DNA of 64,000 nucleotides from Apis mellifera (Eukaryota; Arthropoda; Insecta; Hymenoptera; Apidae). Under the pieces are notes generated by a model. The model was not told the origin of the DNA. It was given only the letters and a program-made list of their open reading frames with translations, and did not search any database. This document shows positions 28,281 through 41,105 of this stretch, piece by piece (position 1 is the first letter of the stretch; every line of letters begins with the position of its first letter). The position numbers and the translations under genes are program-made. The DNA is taken from positions 14,012,330 to 14,076,329 of the forward strand of contig NC_037648.1 of the NCBI RefSeq assembly GCF_003254395.2, read 5' to 3'.

Positions 28281-29617
28281 CAAGGAAACGGGTTTTGAAG
28301 CACGAGTTTCAGCATGATCCTGTACGTAAAGATAATTCGAAAATAGGGGAAATTTAAAATATCTCTAAATTTACCGACATCCGTGCAGAGTTGAAAGGAA
28401 GAATCGAAGAAGAATAATTCTTATTCGAAAGTTTTTAAACTCCCCTTCTCTGTTAGTTACAATAATCTTATGACATTTCTTCTTTTTCTTCCACTTACTT
28501 TTATCCCCACGGTCGAATTAGTTTCCTTCGAGAGATAGTTTGGAAACAAAACGGGGAGCATTGTTTCCGCCGCTCAAAGCATTGTTTCCCGCGAAATTCT
28601 CAGACTCTTCCGCAGAAACGAATTTACCAAAGCGAGAAGGAGATAAAAAATGAACAATTTTCCAACTTTCTCTCCTTATTCCACAACTGTTCGTCGTCCC
28701 TTTCTTCTTTCCTCACTGAAAAATCGAATCAATCTTAGAAAAGAAAATAGTTACTTTTTTCCAGCAATACCGACCGCGTTTTTCTCGTGAGGAAAAAAAT
28801 CGATCCACGAAAATTTTCCCCTAGGCGCAGAGAAATATACAATTCGAATTTCGAAAATATCAACATGAATGCACAGGATTAAATATTCCTTCAAGACTGC
28901 AATCTTTATCGAATACGAAGTAAATTTAATTTTCCCTAGATTTATACACTTCGTTCTCTCTACATTCTTCCAATATGTTCGAAATAATAATTCGAATAAC
29001 CATGCCTCTGTTCGAATCTCCTTTAACAATCCTATCCTCGCCATCGACTTAAATTCGTCTGTTCAAATCGAATCAGGATCGAAGTAAAATAGAAACAGAA
29101 AAATATATATATATATTCCCTCATTCTCGATTAAAGGATGTTACCTACACTCTCGATGGAGGTGGACTAACAAACTCGAGCTCGCTTCCCTCTCCCATCC
29201 AACTCGGCCCCACCTCTTTTCCTCCTATCGCACTCTCCCCCTCCCCTCTCCCATCCTCGTTTTCGCTTTTAGTCCCGCCGCCCCTCCCACCACGACCTCC
29301 TCAAAACTCGAGCTACACGCTCGACACTTTGCCAAATGAGTTCTAATTCATGCCCCTTCTTCTCCCCTTCCCCTTCCTCTTCGATCTTTCTTCAAAGTCC
29401 TCGATCAAGTCGATCAGCACTAAGGATTCTTAGAGGCCTCTGGTCAGAAGACGCTATGATCGTTTAACGAGACTCATCCCGTGTTCTTCCACGTTGTCGA
29501 TTTTAATTCGTCTCTCTTTATATAACATCGGTGCACGTGTATATATTCCAGGATAATAATATTAACAATTTGCATTTCGATTATTGCCTGCTACGAAGAG
29601 GATCAAAAGGAAATATA

Positions 29618-29994
29618 TATTTAATTTAATAATTCTGATATTTTGCGTACCTTTACACGTAAAGAAAGAAAATTTGTCGAATCTATTAAATATTGTTGTT
29701 TCACGCGATCGATTTGTCAGAGCAAGCATCGCGATAAAAAGTCTCGTTCGATGTCTTTTCTTATTTCACATTCCATTACTCTTTTCATTTTCTCTATTTC
29801 CCTTCTCTCTATCTCTCGATTTCTCAACGGACAGGAATTATTCAATAACGAAAAGTCAAAACCTCATCCTCGCTCCGACTAATCTCATTTCGTGGCCGTA
29901 TTATACGCTCGCAAAACTCGAAAAAGACTCGTCAAAGATTAAATCTAACCATTCGGTACGGTATATCGTTCCACGCTTTACAAGATTACGGCAA
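29618..29994 (+). repeat. dispersed repeat, copy 2
   Basis: Diverged partner of 18875-19202, same orientation, some 10.7 kb away. It is slightly longer, owing to a few inserted segments. It shares the ATCTAACCATTCGGTAC block and the ACACGTAA-GAAAGAAAATTT block. Confidence 0.8.
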
Positions 29995-32323
29995 AGAGCT
30001 CATCGAATCTATTCGCGAGGCGATATATATATATATAAAAGACTCGAGGCACAAATAAATATTGTCGCCGTTCGAAATCGTCGCATCGATCCAAGCGGTG
30101 TCGCCCGTTTCAGTCATCACTCGAGAGCGCAAAGGGTTAAAGCATCCTCCCCCCTCCCCCTTGCCGACGATGAGGATAGGTGGTTGCGCGGTTTCCAAAA
30201 TCCGTCTCTTTCGATCCTCTTCTTTTCGCTCGTTCGTGCGAAAAATTCCAGGTTTCTAGATTGGCTTTTCTTCCTCTCTCCTCCATGATTGGAGATCGAA
30301 GAGAGAGAGAGAGAGAGAGAGAGGTTAAATTTCCAAGTTCTGGAAGGGAAACGACGATTCCGTTCGTTCCCATTCTTCGACCTCTTGCGTGTCGCCGCGA
30401 CCTTGGGCGCGTCTATGCACCGACGACAGCCGTTGGCGCGGCGCGCGACAGAATCCAATCCCCTCCTCCTGCCCTCCCCCTCCCTCCCTCCTCAGGGCCG
30501 CCCCTCGGGCAAATTTCGCTCGCGCTCCTCGCTCGCTTCCTTCCTTCCTTCCTTTCCTTCCTTCTGACACACATTCGGCCCCGGCTATCGCGTGTCCGCG
30601 AGCAACAAAAACAAATCAATACCCCCCCTCCTCGTCTCCCCTCCCCACTTCTCTCTCGGCCGAGATTACTATTTCTTTTTTTTTTTTCTTTCTTTTTTTC
30701 TCCCCTCCATCTCGTAGTGGACACTTTTACCTCTTTCTTCTTCTTTGCTCTTCCCTATTCGTACGTTCGCGTTGGGTGGCATACAAGAGATAAGAGATCG
30801 GGTTTCCGCGTGTTGGGAAAAATTGGATAGAGGTGGATAATTTTTTCTCCCCTTCCCTGCGTCATCTCTCTTTCTCTCTCTCCCTCTCGTTGCCTCTTTA
30901 TCCGAATATCTCGATCCTCGATATTATTATTATTATTATTATTTCTTCCGTGAAATAAAATTCGTCCCATGGGATAATTATCGATCGAATTCTCGAAGAG
31001 ATGATTCTTTCCTCCTCGTAAGAACAGAGAGAGAGAGAGAGAGAGTATGGAGAATATCTTGGAGAAAACGAGGGTTAACGGTCCCCGAGGAGGAACGAAA
31101 GATAAAATAAAATGGAAAGAAAAAAAGCTCCCCTCCTCTTCCTAAATCTCCTCTAAACGAATCCTCCGTTTAAAAGCCTCCGAGCGCGAGAAAAATTGCC
31201 GGCCGACCTAAATAAAGGATCTCTCTCTCTCTCTCTCTCTCTTCCATTCATTCGGTGGAAACGCAGTCGACGCCCGGGATACTCCTCCGTCGGCGGATAA
31301 TAATCAGCCCCCGGATACCAGCACCGCGTGCAAATATCGCGTGCGTATCGAATCGATAATACGTTCCTGGCGGGACAGGAGGACTCCACGTCCTGTTTAC
31401 CGCCCCTAAATCGGCGTCGAATTGGATTGGAGACGGGCGGGTGGGTGGGTATCGCGTGCAACAATTCCCTCGCGTTCCATTCCCTCCTTTCGATCCACAT
31501 CGCGAAAAAAAAAGATCGAAGATCCATAGATCGTCGTATTCTCGAGATCACCTTTTTCTTTTCTTTAAAAGAGACAGAGAGAGAGAGGAAGAGGGGAAGG
31601 GGAGTTCCTCTACTTACCACCATTCGAATGATCCTATATATATATATATGTGTTCCTGAGGAGGATCCACGACGTCGATCCTTCTCGCCTGAGAATCACT
31701 CGCACTTGTGCTCCCCTCCCCCCGTGATCGATTCGCCTCGCACGTGTACCGACGATACGCGCAGCGAAAGATCGGTCAAATCAACACAACAAGGCTTTGT
31801 TTGTTTTTACGCACCGCACTCTCGATCCTGGACCGAACGAAGAAGAAACGAGGAGGGGGGGAGGAAGGAAGCGGGACGATCCCACTGACTCGATTACACT
31901 AATGTATATATATATATGTGTGTATGTGTATACCAGCTGATATTAGGATCGCGGAGGGTGATCCAGTGTCCGAGAGCCGAGATCTCCACTCCACTCCCCC
32001 CGTAGTTGAAACTGACTAACTCGTCCGGATAGTCGTGTCGGAAGGGGATGATGCTCGACGGGGGTTGTTTGGCAACATGACGTCGGGCGGGAGGGGGATG
32101 AGAGCGCGAGAAGCGGACTACGCGTCCGCGGTTGCCGCCACAGCACGACTGGCCGGCCGGCCCAACTACCCTCTCGCCGCTTTCCTCCCCGTATCTCCTT
32201 TCCACCGCTTTCCTCCTCCTCCTCCTCCTCTTTTCGCGAGACGCGCGCGCGCTCTCTATCTCTCTCCGTCTTTCCCACCCTCGCCTCTTCTCTCCTACTC
32301 CGCCCTCTCCCCCTCCTTCCGCC

Positions 32324-32352
32324 CGAGTCGAGTCGAGTCGAGTCGAGTCGAG
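32324..32352. repeat. (CGAGT)n pentanucleotide run
   Basis: Between five and six CGAGT units in a row, with one mismatch at the right end. Confidence 0.9.
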
Positions 32353-34687
32353 CCGCTGTTACCGTTTCTCGGTGGATCTCCCCTCACCCCACTCCTTCTC
32401 CTCTCTCTCCTCGTAGCGATCGTCGAATCTCCCGCCAAGATTTTCGATTTTCCACGCGACACCTTCTCCTCACCCTCTTCCCCCCCCCTTTTCTCGAGGA
32501 AGAAGAGAAAATCGGGTTGAACGATTCCTTCCTTCCTTCCTTTCCTCCCTTCTCCATCGAATCGAAAATATAGATACGATTATATCGGAGAGATACGTAT
32601 ATTCGTATATTCGAGTATGAGTGAAACGGATGATTTGGTTATCGAAGGAGAAAAGAAGGAAGAAAAAGAGGGGACGGGTTTGGTTAGCTTGAAAACAGGA
32701 TCGTAATTGGTTCGGCAAATTCGAACGCGCGTGTTTATTCGTCGTGATCGTGTGACATGGTCGTGTCACGTGAGCGTGGACATATTATAGTACAGTGTCG
32801 TCGTATTCGGAAGGATTGGAATGTATAGGGAAGGGGGAATCGCGAGGAATTGGGGAATTTGGTTGTGATGGAAATGTTAAAAAAAGAATTTTAAAAACGA
32901 ATCCGATCCGATGTTCTGCAAAACGGGTGACCGAGTTATTTTTACCAACAAACGCCACGCGATCCTTCGTGCCGCGAGAAAAAAAATGGTGAAGAAAGAG
33001 CGAGACGGTGGAAATTCTTCGGTTGATATATATTAAACGGTGGTTCGGCGAAAAATCTTCTCACGTGCACTTTGATCGAGGACTGGAAATCGAATGGATC
33101 GTGTGGAAATGGCCACTTTTCGTGGAGGAGCATTAGACAGAAACGAAGACAAACCTTCTTCTTTTTCTTCTTCTTCAAAGAATCCGTTTAGAACACGTTT
33201 GTTCGTGTTCCGATTGTCCATTGATCGCGTTTTAAACGATGGAAGAGTAAGAAGGTAACGAATCGATGCTGTTTGCACATTTTTTAAGATTAAGGGAGAA
33301 CAAAAGAGGTTATATACGATTCCGTCCTCGCTCGTGCCTTCCGGCACGTTTAAACATCCGTGTTACACGTCATACGTCGTCGAGAAAAACATCCAGAATT
33401 TATCCTTGTCCCTGGATAAACTGCGCTGGAAGGGCAATAATAATATATAATACCTTTAAACGCGGTACAAAAATACACGCAAAAGTTAAAAAGTTGCGAC
33501 AACGATCACAATGCGATTTAATTAAATACGAAATCCTTCGACCGAGTCGGACTATTCCGCTTGTCCAGTTTCTGCGATGGGATTTCGTTGCAATCTTCTT
33601 AAACAATGATGCAAAGATTAGCAACGAAATTATTATTAGATTCGAAGCGAGGAGAAGGGAACGAGAGAAATAATAGTATTCTTGCGAGAAGCGAAACGGA
33701 TTTCGCGTAAAAAATCTTGGAATCTTGAAAGTGAGGTTAGGTAGGTTAAAGTATAAAGAAGAGGATAATTTGATAACGTTATTTTACCTCGAAGATACAT
33801 ATATACATATATATATATGTATGTATTTACAGTTCCACGATTTACAGGTCGATATTAGATTTTCATTCTTGCGGAACAAATTCGCAGAGTTTCGTTTCGC
33901 CTGCCTCGTTTCCGCAAACTTTACCAATCTTTCACGGTCCCTTTACGCGAAAGCAGTTTTTCACTCTGTCTTTTGAACGCGCGTCCATAAACAGCTGCGT
34001 CAGCGTATTAATCAATCGTTCGTCCGACTCGAGCAACGAATTTCACCAGTTTGTTTTAACTTAACCGTGCAATAATTCCTACACATCAACTATTCCTTCG
34101 TGATCGCTACAATCGCTACAATATTTCGCGAACGATTTATTTTCCTTTCTCGCTTTTTCTCTACTTTGTTCGTGGCCATTCGCTAGGCAGTAATTTCTAG
34201 TTTTCTACTCACCAAGAATAATAAAAGCTTGCATTAATCGTACATGTGAAGCTTCCAGCATTTTGGCCGTATTTTCAAACTTCTTCGACGTTTGTTTTCG
34301 ATAATGCAAAATAATATTTATTCTCAAAAATATTTCAAAGAGATGTAAATCTCTCGAATAATTAGAGGCACAGATCGAAAGTCAGAACTATAGAGATTCC
34401 ATAATCGAAAGTCGATCTATCCATTTCGATTCGAGTTAATAATATCACGTGTTTACGTTTATACATTTCAATGTCTGGTCATTCGTCTTTGAGACAGATA
34501 TATAGTCCTGATTAATTAGTCTCTTTGTTGTCTCAAAGAGAATTATCGCAATCTTCATCGATGAGCATTAATATCGATTGAGCGATTTCGAATTAAAATC
34601 ATCCTGCGATTTGCACACCTCGAATCGGTACCGCGTTTCGAGTATCGACTTTCCTACCGTCGATCCTCGAGTTCGATCGATGTGCCA

Positions 34688-34699
34688 CAAGATGGCGGA
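34688..34699 (+). promoter_or_regulatory. TISU-like start context CAAGATGGCGGA
   Basis: Matches the TISU/YY1-type consensus around an ATG. It is followed by nine codons and a good donor, CA|GTGAGT, ending a possible 29-base first coding exon at 34720. No partner exon of the right phase was found, so this stays a candidate. Confidence 0.3.
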
Positions 34700-35067
34700 T
34701 CGATCGCTAGTAAACAAGCAGTGAGTCCTCCAAACTGTCGCCCTCCTCTCTATTCACACAGTTCGTCCGATACCGTGGCGGAAAGGATCTTAAGGGAGTG
34801 AAGCGTGACTCGTTAATGTCCTTATTCAAGTTGTGCACCGTGATTACGTCGGTCCGTCGATATTCTTGCATGACCTAATTTCCGTCTCGCTACCAACACC
34901 CCCTACCCATCTCTTCTTGATCTTCTGTCATCCTCATCCCTCCTCGCGAGTTATCTAAACAAGAACGAGTTATAGTTATCGTGCAAATAATTATCTCCGC
35001 TATATATGTCCTTTTGTTGATTTTCCAGTGTTGCCTCGGCTTTTATTGATAGTATTCCTATATATGC

Positions 35068-35109
<42 letters not shown>

Positions 35110-36503
35110 GTTAAGTATAAGGCGAGCCAGCTTTAGGAAGCATACTCTCATCCTTTCGCCTCACTCTTCGAATTACCCCGTGGAACTATTCCTCATCCTT
35201 TCCTTTCCCTCCTTTTTCCTCCCTTTTATGAAGATTTGCCCCGAAGCTTTCAATATATCTGCTAGAGACTATTGTTAATACAATACCGAAAGGAAAGATT
35301 ATTGTCATGACAGACATCGTTCCATTTCCTTCCATCAATCTTGCTTCTACTGGGTACCGATGCCCGGCACGAGACACCGATTCATATTTTTGCAACGGCT
35401 GCGCGACAACACAATGTGAAATTTAGAACGAGCGCGAACGTGGTAATCAATGAGGTAAGCCGGGATACGTGTATCTCATTGGTTATTCCGCGACAAGACG
35501 CGCATGACAGTTTCCTCCTGTATCTATCTCTGTCATACACGCGATCGTCGCTTCTATCTCTTCCTTCCGTCCTGCTTGCTTTCTTTTTCCACCTAATTTT
35601 CTCTCTATTCCTCGCCGTTGGTCCTTTCCTACAACAAAAGTCCTAAAAGCGTTATTACACTACGATAAAAAGGTATAATGTTGCGCTCCGTTATTTCTCC
35701 ATTAATCCTATTCTTTTGGCGGTTTGAATATTTTTTTCGTTCCATTTCTATCCTTAGTCAATTAAAATTCAAAAAATGTGAAAAAGAACGCATCGAGAAA
35801 AATTGTGAGATTCTTTATAATTTTAATAACGATATTACATTTTTTTCTTTCCTTTTGTTTCCTCCTTTTTTTTTCTCTTGTTTTCCAAACCTTTATAATT
35901 ATAAGAAAAAGAAAATTTTAAGAGAAACAAACTTTTAATTAATAATTTGAATAAATTATTAAATGAAGCACTCTGATTTTTATTAATTTTTCTATCCAAT
36001 GGAACGGTCCATATCTTTGTCGTAGGATTTTTTTTAATTCCGAGTAAAAGCGATACGTTTGTTAACCTCTCGAAAAAGGAGAGATATTAATTAACGAAAT
36101 GGCAATCCACTTTTAAGAACGAACTAATATATTTTAATCATCGTAATATAAAATAATTGAACGCAAAGCGATGATAAATTATATGAATATTAATAATAAA
36201 ATAATCAATTGTATATTAATCGATTGAAAATTTATTTCAAAAAAATAATTTCAATCTTTTTCTGATTTATAAAAATTTTTTGAGATAATTATCGTGTATC
36301 GATAAAAAGAAAGATTAGTTTTTACATTGTTTATTCAAATGATTTAAATGATTACTCATATGTGTATTTACTCATATGTATGATATCTGTATTTTTTTTG
36401 ATAAGATATCAATTCCGAAATCAAATCTACTCAGTGCAATCTTTGTATAAGTACTGATGCACTTGTATGTGCACTTTCATAATGTTTGATTTCGCCGCCG
36501 GCG

Positions 36504-36659
36504 ATGAACGGCGCTACTAGTGTATTCAACGGGCGCTTTAAATTTCACAACGCTCTTTGTAAACACGCGTCCTTTTCCGTTGGCGGCTTGCGTGTCTTTA
36601 AACTATTTTTGATCGTTTGCTTTGCGACGTGTTATTTGTTTCATTTATTCTCGAGTTGA
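36504..36659 (+). CDS. possible upstream ORF of Atg4 (51 aa)
   Basis: ATG at 36504 opens 51 codons ending in TGA at 36657-36659, in locally GC-rich sequence of promoter or 5' UTR character about 330 bases before the Atg4 start. The product has no known motif. If it lies in the Atg4 leader it could reduce translation of Atg4. It may also be chance. Confidence 0.2.
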   Translation: MNGATSVFNGRFKFHNALCKHASFSVGGLRVFKLFLIVCFATCYLFHLFSS

Positions 36660-36989
36660 CTCGAATCCTTCAAGAAACAAATTATTCTTGTAGAGTGTTT
36701 TACAAAGCTGATATTTCATTTGGACGAAATGAAGCGTTAACTTGATAGTAGGCTGGTAATGGGCCTAATGTTGAGTTCGGTTCATGCATCGACTAATGCA
36801 TAATCGTGTTAGATTGTTCTGTGACAATAATAACCAGTTGTTCGTATGAAATACGATAAAATTACGTTCGAATGTGATGTCAGCGTAACTATAATTGTGC
36901 GCATACAAAAATGTGATTACCTTCTTGTATTTAATTGTCAATATTTAAATGTTTTGGAGTACATGCTTTCTAAAATTTATTTGTTGGGC

Positions 36990-37026
36990 ATGAATGGACA
37001 GGTGCAACCTTCCAGGGAGAGGTTAG
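36990..37026 (+). CDS. Atg4D: Atg4 coding exon 1
   Basis: Encodes MNGQVQPSRERL and one base of the next codon. The donor GTTAG|GTAAGT is strong and phase 1 matches exon 2. The frame is open further upstream, so the start is the least certain part of the gene. Confidence 0.65.
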
Positions 37027-39125
37027 GTAAGTTCGATTTAAATATCTAAATCAATCGAGTACAAAAAATTCCTAGTAATCGCTTCTTTTCTTTACCGTTT
37101 ATGGTTGCGAGAAACTGATGATTCGTTTCTATTAGTCATAGTTAACAGTTTTTTTATATTTTCTTTATTCGCGATAATAAATACTTCTTCTGTTAAAAAG
37201 AAATCTGTTAAAAAGAAAAATACTTTTAGAAATTTAGATAAAACAATAATATATCAAAGATCACTTTATTCTTAGGAGGTTTTAGTAACAGTACAATAGG
37301 TCTTTTTTCTGGAATGATTACTACAGATCGTGTTCCAAACATACAACTAACTGGTACAAACAATGGATTATCTATGGACGATTCCAATGTTGTCACAGAA
37401 GTTGATAGTAAAGTCAAAACGAAATTATTATCTATGTGGAATAATGTTAAATATGGTTAGTATAAATCTATTTTATATGATTAATAAATGTAATATAAAA
37501 TATATATTTGATTTTTGCATTAAAAAAATAATTTAGATTTAATTTCATTAAAGGTTGGACTATTAAGGTAGTAAAACCAAATTTTTCAAAAGAATCTCCC
37601 GTATGTTTGCTTGGTAAAATTTATCGTAAAAAACCAGAAGAATTTTTAGAAAAGGCTTCTGAAGCAGATAAAACTTTAGACACTGGAAGTGAGATATCTC
37701 TAGCAATGGATGCTATTAGTTTTGAAGATGGTATAGAAGAATTTAAAAAAGATTTTACATCGCGTCTTTGGTTAACATATAGAAGAGAATTTCCTATATT
37801 AAATGGTTCTACATTTACTACTGATTGTGGTTGGGGATGTATGTTACGTAGTGGCCAAATGATGTTGGCACAGGCATTAGTCTGCCATTTTCTTGGAAGA
37901 GGCACTTATTTCTTTTTTTACTCATAACTTATTACTCATAAATTGCAATATAATTTTTCTATGTATAATAAATATTAATTATATATATTTTACATATATT
38001 TTAGATATAGTTTATATTTTTTTACATATACATATTATTTACAAATAATATATTTTCTCTACAGAATGGCGATGGCAACCAGATCAACCAATAAAAACAG
38101 AACAACAAAAATTAGATGAATATAACCACAGATTAATAATTAAATCATTTGGAGATTTACCAGAGCGTACATCTCCATTTTCTATACATACACTTGTATC
38201 TTTGGGTGCATTGTGGGGAAAACGTGCAGGAGATTGGTATGGGCCATCCTCTGTTGCTCATCTTTTAAGCCAAGCAGTAGAGAATGCAGTAGAACGACAT
38301 CCAGCATTTAATAACTTGGCTGTTTATGTTGCTCAAGATTGTGCAGGTAATATAACAGTTAAACTGTTTATACTTCAAATAAAATTTATTCAATTGAGAA
38401 TTTTTCATATATTTTTCATATTAATTTAATTTTTAATATTTTGTGTTTTACAGTTTATCTGCAAGATATAGAAAATGTATGTCAAACATCCGATGGTAAA
38501 TGGAAATCTTTAATACTTTTTGTACCTTTAAGACTTGGTGCTGACAAATTAAATCCTGTTTATACATCTTGCTTAACACATTTACTTACATTAGACACCT
38601 GTATTGGAGTCATCGGTGGTCGACCTCGGCATTCGCTTTATTTTATTGGTTTTCAGGAAGATAAATTAATTAATCTAGACCCACATTATTGTCAAGAAAC
38701 TGTTGATGTGTTAAAAGATAATTTCTCTTTAACAAGTTTTCATTGTACTTCACCAAGAAAAATGTTAATTTCAAAAATGGATCCTAGTTGTTGTGTGGGA
38801 TTTTATTTTCATAATAAAATGCAATTTACAAATTTTATGGAAATTGCTCCTTCGGTATGTATAATCATTTTTATAAACTTCATTAAATTATATTAAAAAA
38901 AATTTGGAAATCCAATTATATATATTTTTAATATTACAGTATTTGGTGCCAGAAGATGAAAAAATCGACTATCCAATGTTTTTGTTTTGTGAAGGGAGTG
39001 GGAAAGATCTCCATCAAAAAATTGAAATTGCAGAAAATATAATTCCTTCTACTACCTCTTTTACAGGTAATGGAACGTACGATGACGATCTTGACGAATG
39101 CGAAGAATTTGAATTAGTACAATGA
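36990..39125 (+). CDS. Atg4D: autophagy cysteine protease ATG4, C/D type (whole gene span)
   Basis: Cytosolic cysteine protease that trims the C-terminus of Atg8/LC3/GABARAP and frees it from lipid during autophagy. Exons: 36990-37026, 37276-37455, 37554-37901, 38065-38346, 38454-38854, 38940-39125. They sum to 1434 bases, 477 aa, close to the 458-474 aa of human ATG4C/D. The catalytic triad is visible: C168 in TTDCGWGCMLRSGQ, and D358 and H360 in NLDPHY. The WTIKVVKPNF and SPVCLLGKIY stretch before the catalytic block is typical of the ATG4C/D branch (Drosophila Atg4b) rather than ATG4A/B. The protein ends in EEFELVQ, and F473-x-x-V476 fits a C-terminal LC3-interacting motif. The start at 36990 is chosen from length; in-frame ATGs at 36963 and 36846 are possible. 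Intron 3 needs a GC donor. Confidence 0.93.
37276..37455 (+). CDS. Atg4D: Atg4 coding exon 2
   Basis: Residues 13-73, acceptor TTCTTAG|GAGG, donor ATATG|GTTAGT, phase 1. It encodes a variable N-terminal region ending KLLSMWNNVKYG, which resembles the start of the conserved core in ATG4C/D. Confidence 0.85.
37554..37901 (+). CDS. Atg4D: Atg4 coding exon 3: catalytic cysteine
   Basis: Residues 73-189, with SRLWLTYRREFP and DCGWGCMLRSGQMMLAQA, catalytic C168. To join in frame to exon 4 (EWRWQPDQP), it must end at AGAG|GCACTT, a GC donor. No GT occurs close by. Reading on would stop after eight more residues. Confidence 0.88.
38065..38346 (+). CDS. Atg4D: Atg4 coding exon 4
   Basis: Residues 189-283. 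It contains SIHTLVSLGALWGKRAGDWY and GPSSVAHLL, the conserved GxxWYGPS block of the family. Acceptor CTACAG|AATGG, donor GCAG|GTAATA, phase 1. Confidence 0.93.
38454..38854 (+). CDS. Atg4D: Atg4 coding exon 5: catalytic Asp and His
   Basis: Residues 283-416, with LILFVPLRLGADKLNPVY, GVIGGRPRHSLYFIGFQ and the DPH pair D358/H360. Acceptor TTTACAG|TTTATC, donor CTTCG|GTATGT, phase 0. Confidence 0.95.
38940..39125 (+). CDS. Atg4D: Atg4 coding exon 6: C-terminus with LIR-like motif
   Basis: Residues 417-477 and TGA stop. Acceptor ATTACAG|TATTTG. The tail is acidic (DDDLDECEEFELVQ), as is usual before an LC3-interacting FxxV motif. Confidence 0.92.
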   Translation, partial: YLVPEDEKIDYPMFLFCEGSGKDLHQKIEIAENIIPSTTSFTGNGTYDDDLDECEEFELVQ

Positions 39126-40651
39126 GATATTTATCATTGAAAAAAAAAAAAGAAAAAGATATATCACGTACTTAATACATTCATGGATAGTTTTTGGAGA
39201 AGGACATTAATGATCATCATTAATCAGAATTCTCCGTTCATTCGTCCATATATGTACAAGGGTAAAAAACCAATTGATGACTTTAATAGATAGTAATGTT
39301 GTATTGTATTAGACAGTTGAATATTAATTTCTTAATATGAATTTTTGCCGCGATATGATCTTTAGATCTCAACATGTTCGTTGAACGACTGATATGAATT
39401 AATATATCGAATATTTTCTATTCGTGATAATGCGAATTTATAAATTTGAAATAAGCATTATCGTCGATACATTGTTCTGTGATCATAATTTAGTGCGGCT
39501 TTTGTATTCAAGTGTGTTGTTGCACAATTTTTTTTATCTTGTTTATTGATCTCAAGAGTTATGCTTTTAAATAATCGTTAGAATGTTAATTTAGTATATG
39601 ACCTAGAATTATCGCAAGAAGATATTTATTCCTTTTCATTGATGATCGTGTCTAGAACTTGCGTAGATCGTAAGTTGACGACTTTACTATAAAGAGTAAT
39701 TTTTATAAAAATTTCTTAATTCCTTACGGAAATGTTCCTGATATAACTTATTTTATAACGCAGCAATATTAGATTCCTTGCAAGATGCAATATGAATAAT
39801 ATTTTGTTTTGTCCTTGAGATAAAAATGTACGTATATGCAAGCATGAGTGCGCATTATACAACTCAACCGTTAACTACCTGTTGTTATGTTTAAGTTTCA
39901 AATAATTTAAATTTTTTTTTTTTCATATTTTATAATTCTAAGTTATTTATTTATTTAATATTTTTATTTTTCGGCTTTGAAAATTATATCGAACTTATAC
40001 TAAGTTCCAACTGCGTTTTACATAACGTTTTATGTTATGAAAGAGAAACATTAATGTAATTAACAAGTATATATAACATTAATTAAAATATTGTTATTAT
40101 TAAAAGATTGACTAAATTTTCAAATAAAAAGAAAATGTGAGCATGATATATAAGATATATTATACTCATATTAAACTCTGTACACAACTAAAAATTGTTA
40201 AAATTCTTATATCGGTACAGTTAAAAATAAATATAAAAAAAAAACGCTATGAAAATTATGTCCCAAATTTTATTTCCTATTTATAATCACGATTAATACA
40301 TTTTTAAATCATTTTCAATATATAAATTCAAGAAATATTTTTATTGAATTGGCTTTGATCCCTTTATATTATATAAAGTACAATATTTTATAATTGATAT
40401 CTATAAAACATAGGTAAAACATACATATAAATCATTACATTTATTGTTTTGTTAATGATTTTTGTATGATTATTTGTAAGTTCATTATTATATAAATTAT
40501 AATTGACTATTGACTATATATAACTATTGACTAGGTGACTATGTAAAAAATTGAATTAAACTTATATAAAATAAGTAAAAATTATTCGTGAAAATTAATA
40601 AATTTTGTACTTTATTGATATTTGATAAAATTATTTTTTGATATTAAATTA

Positions 40652-40652
40652 T

Positions 40653-40717
<65 letters not shown>
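40652..40717. repeat. (TA)n tract
   Basis: About 65 bases of TA, broken once by a TTTA step, between Atg4 and AK3. Confidence 0.95.
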
Positions 40718-40721
<4 letters not shown>

Positions 40722-40764
40722 CAGAAAAATATATAATAAAATTTTTTTGCATAATTTGTATAAA

Positions 40765-40770
40765 TTTATT
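40765..40770 (-). terminator. candidate AK3 polyadenylation signal
   Basis: AATAAA on the minus strand about 125 bases after the AK3 stop codon. Many similar AT-rich matches occur nearby. Confidence 0.35.
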
Positions 40771-40892
40771 GAATTCATCAATATTTGTGCGCAAATTAAT
40801 GGAAGCATATGGTCACTATAATCTAAGTTAATTCAATTTTGAATTAATTCATTATACATTTTTACAAAATATTAATGCATCCTAACAATTTG

Positions 40893-41105
40893 CTATTGTA
40901 ACAAAAATTTTGCGACGACTTTCTTAATATTCGGCCATATTTCATCGGTAGTATTACCTTGAAAAGTATTTAACAATCCTAAATTACTATAAAATGTTAA
41001 AATTGGTTTAGTCGCATTTGAATATTCTTGTAGTCTTTTTTCTACAATTTCGATTTTATCATCGTCCCTTTTGCTTAAAGGTTCGCCAGTCACATCATCT
41101 TTACC
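40893..41105 (-). CDS. Ak3: AK3 exon 4: C-terminus
   Basis: Begins GKDDVTGEPLSKRDDDKIE and ends KFLLQ with TAG. Acceptor TTAATAG|GGTAAA. Confidence 0.95.
   Translation of the reverse strand, partial: GKDDVTGEPLSKRDDDKIEIVEKRLQEYSNATKPILTFYSNLGLLNTFQGNTTDEIWPNIKKVVAKFLLQ

Larger units (their letters stand above)
29995..36503. other. intergenic stretch between mGluR upstream region and Atg4
   Basis: GC-rich, C/T- or G/A-biased patches from 30.1 to 32.5 kb give way to AT-rich sequence. A run of CGAGT pentamers lies at 32324-32352 and a TA run at about 35075-35105. No exon with family similarity is visible; a possible start codon in a TISU-like context lies at 34692. Confidence 0.5.
39126..40892. 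other. intergenic gap between convergent Atg4 and AK3
   Basis: Very AT-rich. It must hold both 3' UTRs. A long TA tract lies at 40652-40717. No coding frame of note. Confidence 0.7.

Noticed and set aside
30180..30830. 216-codon Arg/Pro/Ser-rich frame
   Set aside because: C/T-rich low-complexity sequence. Several frames are open at once and none has a motif or splice logic.
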